A DNA stretch of 64,000 nucleotides from Linepithema humile (lineage: Eukaryota > Arthropoda > Insecta > Hymenoptera > Formicidae), in the NCBI RefSeq assembly GCF_040581485.1, contig NC_090134.1:9610001-9674000 (forward strand). Reading direction: 5' to 3'. The translations under genes were made by a program, and so were the position numbers. Numbering within the stretch: position 1 is the first letter of the stretch; the number at the start of each line of letters is the position of its first letter. Of the stretch, positions 41,301 through 53,300 are shown one piece after another. The notes beneath the pieces were generated by a model. The model had not been told where the DNA came from, searched no databases, and saw nothing but the letters and a program-made list of their open reading frames with translations.

Positions 41301-44300
41301 TAATAAAATATAAAAGATATACAATAATATTATTATATGTATATTCAATATAATATTGTTATATAATCAATGGTGATATTTTATTTACAGGTAAGAAAAT
41401 GCGAGAGCGAGATATTGAAAGGCATTATCGTACAAAAATATAACGTGGTAAGTCGTAACTTTACGTTTTCTAAAAATTACCGGAATACGCGTTGTTAGCG
41501 TGTGTTGCGTTTCGTACGTGTTTTCCTGGAAATCGAAGCTCGGAACTCGAGATACCAGCTGTGTCTCCCGTCGGATCGCTCGGCCGCATTACATTATATA
41601 AGAGTTAGTTATAATGTTTTATATTTTCTCGCGTTGTGCTTTATTAAAGATTAAGGCGTACATCAGATATAATCCGAATTTTATAAAATAATTATTTTAT
41701 TTAAGATTGTATCATTGATCAATAATCTTGTTAATATTTTAATAAATTGTCACATTCATCAAAATTTTTCTGCATGGAAACGAAAAGTTAAATAAATCAC
41801 ATAGCAGAATTTTACATTGTTAAATAACTGAAATAAATACTGCACATTTTTTCAATATATAATATTTATCAGAATTAAATATCTATCTAGTGGTGTGGTT
41901 TAAATTTTGTAATTCAAGTTTTCAATGTAACTTTAACGCTTTTATTAATATATTAATAAGATTTTGTGTAAGAAAAATTTTAAAAGATTTTGTGTAGGGA
42001 ATATTTGTTGTCCGCGTAAAAAGTAGCGTAAAATTAGACGAGTAAACACATACGTTACGAATTTTATTCATTGCTGATCAGTTCGCGTTGAGCGTCCTTG
42101 GAGCTAAGTCGAGTCGTGATTACTCCTCATTTCTACATCTTATTTTTTTTTGTTTCAAACGAGTTTTGCGTAATAAACGAGTGTCGGAAATTCTGTACTT
42201 AGCGACGAGTAATTATCTTGAGTTATTATTTTACTTGCGCGATTGCAATCAACGCGTTAATCGCCAAGTTAATCGTCGAATTAATTTTGCGTTTTGTCAT
42301 AAAGCTTCATTTACAATCAACATTTACACAATCATTTTCCATTCAATACAACATTCGTACTTATTTCGCGTTATTCGCTCATCAAATGAGTGTCGCGAAT
42401 GCCTTTCAATATCAGAAACATCGAGAATTATCAACGAAAGCATCGATGAACATCGAAAAAAGCATCGAGGGATTGTCGCAACGGATTCATCGAGCAGTCA
42501 GTGCGGACATCGACTAGACAGTATTGAAAATTTTATTTTTGTACTATTCGCGTGTGTGATCGCGTGTCGGGAGTGTCGAATAAGTTTACGGACGATCGTT
42601 TTAGTGCATCAATTACGTGATAACGATGGACTTTGTCTCGTTGAGTTGTTATCTAGAAGATTTGTCGAAATCTTCTCTAATTTTTCGTCGTTGATATTTT
42701 CGAATTTTTTTTACAGTTAAACGCGCATTATTTATAATAAATCGGTATGTCGGATGAATCTATCAAGCGTATTGTCATATTTCGCGTTGTATATTTGTTC
42801 GAAATGCATTATATCGGAGTGCGCGGATAAATAATCGTCGGGAGTGTCGAACGAAACAACGGGCGATTCTCGTGTTCACTTGATTGCGTGTGCGTAATTA
42901 CGAGTGATTCGGAGAGCAAAGCTGCGATCAGATGCAAAATAAAATAGAGGAGCAGCGGAGCGACAATACACTGGCAATGCATCGACTGGTGAGTGAATTA
43001 ATTTTTATTGCAATACAGATTGTTCAGAAAATAAAGGTCAATCTCTATTTTTGGAAAAATAAAAAAACGATTATATTGTGTACGCATATTATTCAGAAAT
43101 ACAATAAATTTATGAAATATTAAATTAAAATAGTAGAAATAAGTAAATATAATAATGTTGGAAAATGCTAAAACAATTAAAAGTTTTGAAAAAGAAGGAA
43201 ATTTGTGAACAATACAAGAAAAATTTTTATATATAAAACATTCGTTCGTCAAGCAATATATAATAATAATGTACAAAATTAATATTTATTTTATAATAAT
43301 TAATAACGAAAGTGGCATATAAAACTTGGATAGATTAAAATTGATCATTATTTTCTGAGAATAATCTACTGTTAAATATTGCATTTATAATTTTGTTAAT
43401 ATATTTATCTTCATTCTTTATCGAATATTTATGCAATATATTTATATATAGTTATATTGTTTATTTAAAACTTATATGAGAGTGAATACTTTAAATTTGG
43501 CTTGGATGCCGCTGCTTATGCCATCGGTGCACTTTGCGTGATCGTTAAATTATGCTGCGTTAAATTATGCCTCTTCATATCATATAAAATCTTTTGTCAA
43601 GCTTCCTTAATTAATTCACTGCTGCAAGTTACATATAAAATCAGAGATAAAAAATATTTCAAGCTTATACTATCGTAAATATTTGAAGTAAGAAATATTA
43701 TTTTATATCTTTTTTGCATTCCAAATTAAAAAAAATTTTTAAGCGCATTTATATTTTATATTTTAAATCGTATTAAGCACTTGCGGTTTGCGATATAATT
43801 CTATTTAGTACAAAATATTAAAGAAAATAAATTAAAAAATGAAATCTATATGTTTGGTGCAATCTGTATTTGAAGCATGTTTTTGCAGCATTTCGCCGAA
43901 CCTTTTACATAATATAGCGGTTGCGCTTTAATTCGTAACTCATCGCTACATATTTGTCCGAGTCATTCTGTAGGCGTCGAAAAACAAAACGTTGTTCGTT
44001 CTCAGAATAGCAGATGTAGACAATCGACGTCGTTTGAATTTTCCGACGTTCGTTTTTCCGTGGTATTAAGCCTTAAATCCTCCTGTATCCGCAGAATGAC
44101 AAATTATATTACAAATTCGAGGGAGAATGAAGAAAATCGGTAAATTATCCGAACTTTAAATTTAGCCTGTCTATTTTTCCTATTTTGCTTTGTTCCATTT
44201 ACAGTTGAATTTTTAATCTGAAACTGGTAAAAAATACTAACTTGAACACAACCTAAAAAACAATTATTATTTTGTTAACGCGCACACATAATATAAAACT

Positions 44301-47300
44301 CTGCAAATATTTCCAAAAATATTGCAAAGTTATAAAATAAAAATGGAATTTTCCTGTTTTTAAAGGTTAGGCATTACAAGCGACATTTTTCTTCTTTAAA
44401 ATTGTAATTTATATTTAGTATAAACTAAAAGAAAACTTTCAATATCTTTCTGCTATCAAGTAGCAATTTGAGACAAGCGGAACTTTCTTCGTAGTTGGTA
44501 CAATTGGAACATCAAAGTGCATTAATCTGCGGCGAAAAGCTATCTCGGGATGCAAGTTGCACCCCGAAGATATCTTTTCATGTAAACGAGCGTGTGGCAG
44601 TCGGTTCGGAGAATTTAGTTTTCGGATGCGCGTGCAGGTTCGTCCTCTTTGTGGTTATATCGAGTTGGACGGATATGTCGCAGAATGATGTTGACAGACC
44701 CGGGAGGTAACGTATGCGCGCGACAGTTTTCTGTTTGCTCGTGTATATACGTTTCGAGCGATAATGTTGCGGATGCGCCGCGAAAATGATACAGTCAACA
44801 CCGAGCGTATGACCATGCTAATTTAGCTGGCATCACGCCCGTGTCAACGCACCGATCGGAGTGGGATCGAACGGACTTAATTAACCTTTTCTAATACTCG
44901 CATGATAAGCAATAGCTATTTATAGAAAGCTTTGTCTGTTTTTTTTTTTTTTTTTTTTTGACATATTGTTTCAAGATTTTAATTCTTGGAAAATATTTTT
45001 TATAAATAATTTTACAATAATATACCTAGATAACACAAGATGGAATTAATATTTTTAATAAAATTTTACATTTTTTTGTAACTTAACAGACCTTCTCAAT
45101 GTTTTATATATTTGTCTATGTTTTTATTGAATATGTGGCACTTTCTATATATACGCTCTTTCATTTCCCGTTCAAGTCATAAATAGCAGTTTATCGATAC
45201 ACGCGATAATGTAACGATGTTTCCGCGTCGATATTTAGAACGATTCGTTGATAGTGCAAGGGTCAGCGATTACATATCACTGATTAAAATCTACGATATT
45301 TTTCAATCCTACTGCGTCGTTGCAATTTACCTAATATAACTTGACACATTTAATATTAATTTTTAAATTTATTATCTCATTCTTTATTATCTCTTTCAAT
45401 TAAAACTCTTGATATATGCAAAAGCTACAACAGAGAAAATGTCAGAAGTGAACAAAAGACAAATGTGGATAATATCACATCCAAATAAATAATTATACAC
45501 TAACTTTATATATCGTGTTGCGCTATATCATATTAGAACTATTTTTAAGCTTTAACATTCAGGAATAAAATATTCCACGCAAAATACGTCAAACATCTCG
45601 ACGAGCTTCATATTTATTTTATCTCATATTTCTTTTATTTCGTCAAAATGCAAACGGCGAGCGTGCAGTCGCTTTCGCATACGTGCAGCATTCGAAAGTG
45701 CGAACATTTTTGTCCGTTTCGTGATTCATGTCTATTCGTTCCCGCGGGCACGGACATTCGTATTTACGAATGAGATTAATTCTCGTTTGCTTCTCTGCGT
45801 CCGCGCCGCGAGATTTATATCACTCCGCAGTCAGTAGTGTGAGTCGATCTTCGATCGGACGTGCGGTGCCATTTGCGACTTCGATATCGCCTGCGTAAAT
45901 ATTAGAAAGATGTGAATTGTTTGCGTTACATATATAACTGACGTATATACATGCGGCTTATCGCGGATTTTTCCAGCACGCTAAATCCTTTCACTGAAAG
46001 GAACGACATTTAACGCTTCGGGGATGTCTCTTTCCACCAAAAATGCTTGCTATACCTCCATTGAGTGGTCCCTTAATATGTTCAATCCTTCTTTTGAGAA
46101 GAAAAGGATTTAAAGAGATCTGTCGTGTTTTTCTTGTGATTATGTAAACTATTTCCACCAAAAGAATAAATTTCGTGCCGAATGTATCGATTCTAAACTC
46201 AACTCCAAATAGTATTTTATCATATAATTATCAATAGTATGATTATACAATTATTATTATTCTCCATTACATTATACGATTAATTTTATATTATAATTGT
46301 TGAATTGACAGCTTTTGATCTTGGTTAATTTAATCTTTCAATTTGATTTTGATTTGATTAATTTTGGTCAGCTTTTATAATTAATTAATTTTCCTCGATT
46401 TTCATATTATTATAATTATTATTCCCTTGTTACTATCCTTACTGCAATGTTACGTGTTTATATGTATATGTAGGTAACCCAGATTGCGCAAACTTTGTTC
46501 GACATGTATTAGGTCACCAAAGTGTTGCCGTGTCTTTTTTAATCACTCTGCATGTGTCGGCCGAGATACACGGCTTGTCGCCGTGTCGCGTAGCACGAAA
46601 ATGGATGATTTCCGTTGGGAAAACTATACAATAAGTGTAATATGGGCACAACAGCGAACTGCTGAAGAAGCCTGACGAAGAAATTAATGGTCTATTATGA
46701 AGCGCATGACAGCCGTGAACACTCGTGGCTTAAAGGGATTTAGCGCGGAAATTCTCGAAGATAGAGTCTGCGATACAAACAAGATACAAGATGATCGAGA
46801 AAACGTAATTCCAATTTTACAAATAATTACTTAACTTATTTAAATGATGCAGAGAAATATGTGCAAAGGAGTGAACTCTATACAACATACATGTAATTAA
46901 AGTATTAAAAATGGCGAGAAATTAGTGAAATATCTGAGTTGCGTCTTTGACACTCTATGCAGAAGCGCCAGGTGGAACATTCAGCGAGAGAATTCTGTTT
47001 ACCTCTTAGGTTGGTCCCCGCATTTGCATAGACGCCATCGCGTGAAAAATACAACGGCGAATACATTTTCATACTTCCCTGTATCGTTTTTCCCGTCCGG
47101 TTGTTGCAGGCTCGAATCACATCAGACTTTTAGATTAGAATGACTTTAAATTCATCGCTGCCGATCCTACTGTTTGAACAGAGTTCAGAGCGTATTTATT
47201 ATGAATCGTTACATTCATCATCTATATAAATTATCGCATCTACATTTAATCGATTAGACTTTGGCTATATACGTATTTATTAATTTGTCATAATTTAAGC

Positions 47301-50300
47301 GAAGCACATACAGTGGGAAACTGTTTCCTGCTGTTGACCTTTCATTTTTTATTGACTATCGATGCAGACATCGTTAATCTAAATATAATCTAGATAGTCT
47401 GCGAAAAGTCAGTTGTTCGATTCGCGGTTTGTCCTTGTCGCGCTTTAACTTATCAACTCATTTGACTATTCCGCAATGTTCCATTTAAAGCCAAGACGTA
47501 CGGCTGTCCACTTAAAGGTCAGACGTTATGAAAACAGCAAAGGTTATCGTATTTTTCACTGATCCAGTTGAGATATATCGCGCGCGATATCTACACAATT
47601 AATCACATCTACCGCATTTAACTTTGAAATCCTGGGCGAAAAAATTTAAATAGATACTGGGAGCTTTACGTGACTCAACTGCGGCTCGCAGCGAAATTTT
47701 ACAGCGGTATATTTAGCTGCTAAGCGCGATGCATTTATCAGACCCGCGCCCGAATTTTATCTCCACGTAAGATACGTACTATCGCAGTCGTATCGCACGG
47801 GGAAATCTACTTTTATACACGTGAAACCATCTTGGATATTGTACACAGTTAATTAGCGACAAATGTCAACGGTCAGTCACCGTCATCGTCGTCGTCGTTA
47901 CACATACATGTGTCGCATGTACGTTCTCGATATGTAGGTTACAGGGTGTGGCGAGAAACCCTCTCTTGTGGGACCGACCGAGGATAGATTTTTACCTACA
48001 TGTGTGTCTTTGGTTCTTTTTACCGGGGCGGCGATATTCAGATTAAATTACAACGGCGCGTTGTAACGAGCGTTCGTGCCGCGGAGGCGAGTCCCTCGAT
48101 TACATTATCGCGCGGTCCCATTACATCGCGTTAATAATACCGTATTCATTATGAGCAGCGGCGCGACGCAAACAATGCTCACTTGGAGTCACGTAATCGC
48201 CGTTACGTCCGTCGGGCGTGTTCTCATAAAGCAGACGTTGTTCTTCGCAAAACGTTCTTTTATTCGGCGCCCGGGGCTTCAATAACGGCCGTCATAACGA
48301 TTCTATAAAATATTAGGAATTTTCGACGAGACGATTGCATCGTCTCGCGATACGCGCGGGGGAGAGAAAGAGAGATAGCGATACCGTAAAGCTTTACGTG
48401 CCCGAATCGCTCACGCTATATCGATGTCAACACGAAAGAGTTGGCGATAATTGGTGTCGTCGAAAATATTGAGTATTTTTAACGCCCTTTTAATGCACTA
48501 TATAGATCAGAGAGATTTATGTAAAAGTTACGCCCTGCAACTCTGTTATCGCTGATGTTAACTTTAGAGATATCGACTTACCGATGTAAGTCGGTTGTTC
48601 TGTACTTATCAGATTATGCCGCACGAATAATAGATGAAGTTCATACGTTGTGAGCTACGGTGAATAGAGAAAACAGCGCATGTAATCACGTTAATAGTTT
48701 AAAAATTAATAATTTTTTTTCAATTATCGTGTAAGCTATATTAAGTACATTCTCGTTTCATTAACTGATATTTTTATAGTAACTAATGAATTAATTTACG
48801 CATTAAAGCACAATTTCTACAAATCTCACAAGTTTACAATAATTTTGCAAATTGTAAATTGTGACTTGTTTTGCCGCTGTATATCGCAACAATATTTTAT
48901 AAGCTTAATTTATGTTTCTTCTTTATTATTGTTTATTTGCTTTTTGTATCATATTCATTTATAGAAGCTCGGTAGTTACGATATACAAGATCGCCTTTCG
49001 ATAACCGCGAAATTATACAAGGTGCATGTAGACGATCGTGCGTGGATTCTTGTTGGTGCTGATGCCATTGTGTCGAACGTACTCGTGCCACGTCTTCGCT
49101 CGTTACCGAGCTTTATTAAATTAATGAACGTGTTGTCTTTGTGCCGCCACGAGGACATAGATTAATATTCCTGGGATGTGCACAGCGGCGAACTTCGAGA
49201 GAGGAAGCGTTTGTGGAAAAGATAGGAATCGACATTTACGATAGTCGTAGCCATAGCGCGAAGGGTATTTCATTTCATAAACGCATCCACCGTACGTCAC
49301 ACACGAGAGATCAGCACTCGCGATTATGCTCAGTGGACACACGTGACCATCGTGTGTAGGTGGCATAGTTTTACATTTCGTGAAATGTCACGGGAAGGCC
49401 AAGGTGCGCGATGGAATCCTCTCTTCGCTACTCGTCTATTATTTTATAGCGCGATCAATTCGCAGGCTTAATGTTGTGCCTATAACTATATATACGTACA
49501 GTTGAAGTGGTGTTGTTCGATTCTGAGTACTATTAAATTATAATAATAATTCTGCAGGACTCGACGAGAATTTGATCGGGAAAGATTAGAGATACGAGGA
49601 AAAACGAAGGACGAACCGGTCGGGGTTAAGGCCAGGCACTTGCATGCCTCGAAACAATGGTCCGAGCTTTATTTTCCTACGAGCTATAGTCGTAGTATAA
49701 AGTGTGTATGTATAGTGAATGTGCAGGATATACCGGTCGATATACGTCCATATTGTGCGGTGGCATAATGGTCCTAAAGCAATTATTTGGTTTACTCTGC
49801 ACCGTCAATTCTTCCCCCAACACTTTGCTTTGTCTCATTTTCTGGTTTGCTTCATTAACAATGATTAATCAAGCTCATAAAATGTTGTTTCAATTTGTAA
49901 TAGCAGGACAGTTCACAATTTATAAATTGCAAAGTTCAGAGAGATGTAAAAAATTGAAAAATTACTTTTATATTTTATTTTACTCCACTTGAACTTTATT
50001 TTTGGTATTATTCGCTTTAAACGCTCTTTTTTAGAATTTTTCACTGTCCTTTTCACATTTTCCTTGACGTCGCTGAATGCTTTTATTTTTAGCAAAGTAA
50101 TAGCCTGTTTGATTTTGTTGCATTTAACTGATTAAATCTTCTACACAATTTTTTTTCTTTTAAAAGAAAATAAAATAAAAAAGTGATATTTGAATCATTT
50201 TAATAATGAAATAGGGTTTTATAAAGAACAGTATTTTTCTGAAAACTGACACATTTTCGTGATATGAATAATTCTAACCCAGTTTCTCTCGAAAGTATAA

Positions 50301-53300
50301 TTTGTCGCACGTTTTCTCAACATTTGTTCCGTGATGGAGTTATTAATTTGATTAAATGTCACACTCACACTCACACTTTACCATTGAAAGCGTCTTTTTT
50401 TTACTTAGCGAATTATTAAATTACCACGCAATTTTCGTATTACTTAATGCGCGTTATTTCGCGTGTTTCGCAAAATAGAAAGCGCGGAAGTAACCACCGA
50501 ATAATCCGTCCGTCAACAGCACGTAGGTGTTTTTTGCAGCAATTTATCTGCGTAAATGGAGCATGTTGAGATATTTATGCAGAGAAAAAGTTTGGAACAA
50601 CCTTTATACACACTCGAGACTCTGATGCACTTTCTTCTAAGACTCGAATCTCCTTTCGTTGCTTCTGGCCATTAGTTCGCTGGGACGGAACAGTTGTCAG
50701 GCAATGATTCATAGGCAGCACTTCAGAACAGTTCAGATGGGAAAATAGCGTGCAATTTCGAAGAAATTTCGTACTTGCAGGAATGTTGTTTGCTTGTTTC
50801 ATTCATCTTCGAAAACTCAAGTGTTCGATACAAGGAATATTCTATCAATCACTACCTGATTGAACAATTGATTTCTGTAATAAAACTACGACTAAAAAAT
50901 ATTTTTTATAAATAAATTTGTAATTGAATATATCGTACGAGAAAACCAGCGGTTGAATAGGTGCTAATTTTACCGATCCTAAAATTTTCAACTTTTTTTT
51001 TCAAATATTTTTTATATACTTCGTATTTCCACTAAACTTCGAAATTTCTTTAGGCAAGTTGCCAGTTTCTATTAACCAAACTTGATCGCCGTAACACCTT
51101 TCCTCGCCGCTGAGTGCTGAAAATCGACCCGTACGTGCGCATAATGCACGTGCGCTCTTTGATTAGGCTGCAACGAGGGTGAGGGCTGCTTTTAGGATCC
51201 GTCTTGATTAACGATTTCGGTGCGACACGCGATGTTTGATTTTCCTATTTTAACGTAACTGTCCTGTAGTTGTGATGTGCATTAATTTTCGATCATTGTC
51301 TGTCAACGATGATGACATTTATAATTTAAAATGCTTATGCAGTAGAAAGAAACTACCGCTGACTTCGTGAAGCGCTAATATATTTATAAAATTGATAACC
51401 AGCATTAATTATTTTTTGCGATTATAAAATAATGCGGATTAATATATTAGTGTACGCAGCTGTGCGTCTCGTTAAATAATGAAATGATCATAGTAAATTC
51501 TTAAAGAGCTCCCACGCTTCAGAAAGGTTATCCACTTGAGAGCGTAACAGCGGTTTTCCTTTTGTACCTGGTACCTGGCAACCGTAATGCCGCCGTAAAA
51601 TGTATCGCCGACAACGAGTCCGTAACTTTGCGGTGAAGAGACCCAGGCCAGACGTTTTGCATCGCTGCGTGTTCTGCCGCGTCATTAATAAAAGAGTCTC
51701 GCCGTTCTCATTATTATTCATGGTATGCGATGACTTGACGCGCGAGTCCAAACCTCTATTAATACAAAAACGGAGAAAGGTTGTTATACGCTACGTCTGT
51801 GATCATTAAAAATATTACATTCCATACAAGACACCGTTATACCGTTATTATATTTTAGTCCAAATATATGATTATAAATCGTATAAGTTACATTAATCAT
51901 GGAATTATTAATAATAAGTCAATTAATGAAGAATAAAAAGCGGAATTAGTATTCCATTGGATTATTTCACGATTTATAACGAATCTAATTTTAGTTGACA
52001 TTTTCATCGAGAGTGCTTTCTTAATGACATTTTGCAATTCACGCTCGTATTGTCTTCGGCTCGACGTGTCTTTTTTATTCCAAAATCGCCCATCACGCGA
52101 TAACGTTCATTAATTACTCGCATAAATACCGACAGGCGCGTGGGTGTCGTTTACGTCAGATTAACATTCATTCGCGACGTTTTATCGTCGATGCGGCAGA
52201 GTTTCGATTATCGATTCCAGGCCAGTTCTCAGTGGCGGTTACGGATACGACATCGCGGATACTATAGTTCGGTCCGCAAATAAAAGGGCATTATTGCAGC
52301 TGGACGATAAATGTCGGGCGCGAGTGACGCGCGCGCTCCAAAAGGATTCACATCGCTCGACGATTTGTACTTATCGACCTTTCACGGCGCTTTTATTGAT
52401 AGTATCATGAACGGGCCCCTTTCAGAATCCCCGTCAACAGTGGACGCTATTGTGCGCGACCGCGCCTGAGATCTAACGTTCTAGTTTCGGCACAGTTGCG
52501 CTAAGAATTTCGCAAGATAGCAAGATCAGTGAGGAATGTCACGCGAAATTACGCCGCTCTCTATTTTTGACGTGTGAAATGTTGATACTTGTCCCGCGAC
52601 AACGTGTTATCCCTTCGCGATAAGCTTATCGCAACCAAACGCTGCGCCCATCTTTTTGCGTCGGTAGCTTTATATTTGTCCGGTTGCCCATATTTTCTGT
52701 ATTTTGCGATCCTATATCATGTCGGGCAAGAGTTTTATATGTGCACTGCGAATTTTATGTATATTTTTCACTGTAATACTTCGCGAGCTCATCATGCATT
52801 GCACGGTAGTTTTCGATGCACATCGGCTCGTGCATCTGAAGCTCTAAAAAATGTATATTTTTCTCTCTGTCTTGCGAAACGTCATTAGCCCTCGTGTATC
52901 TGACTTCCACGGCGTTCTTCGATCGCGTGCGTTCGCGCTACTAAATTACATCTTCGCATGGTTCTCGCTAATCTTATAATTAATCACTGACGCGGTATCT
53001 CGTTAATTCGTCGCGAATTTTGATGCGACACACCAGTGGCGGCCTTTCATTATCTTAGAGCGCTCATTATTTTCCGGGACGAAGATAACGATAACAGCGG
53101 TCGCCGGTTAGAGAGACAGATTGAACTATAGCACCGCGACCTCAATGTAACCGCGGAAATGCAGCCAAGGTCGCGCGTTGCCACTGAATGGCGCATTCAA
53201 TGTCAATGAAACTCGCGACGCAGCTTTCTTCGGCGAAATCAATGCCAAATTTTGCTGGCAGACCGACCGGCTCGCGAACGCTAGCGTGACGCGAGCAATA

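Larger units (their letters stand above)
38410..44180 (+). repeat. Tandem duplication, unit 2 (expanded)
   Basis: Contains blocks A', B', promoter' and C' collinear with unit 1, but has grown to about 5.8 kb. Roughly 2.4 kb of unrelated sequence (about 39.0-41.38 kb) lies between A' and B', and about 1 kb extra lies between the promoter block and C'. The inserted sequence includes an ORF at 39,157-39,588 without recognisable similarity and no clear terminal repeats. Confidence 0.68.

Noticed and set aside
42088..42720. ORF of 210 codons on the + strand, the longest outside the two genes
   Set aside because: It contains no ATG at all (it opens at TTG), is rich in Phe/Ile/Ser as expected of AT-rich noncoding DNA, and lies over the duplicated promoter block. 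Treated as leader sequence.
45811..45860. TATA-like ATTTATAT followed by TCAGTAGT and GGACGT
   Set aside because: The TATA-to-Inr distance (about 20) and the DPE-like element (+25) are both off the required spacing.
47095..47130. tRNA-like T-arm sequence (GGCTCGAATCA)
   Set aside because: No matching acceptor stem, D-arm or anticodon arm upstream. No tRNA could be folded by eye anywhere in the window.
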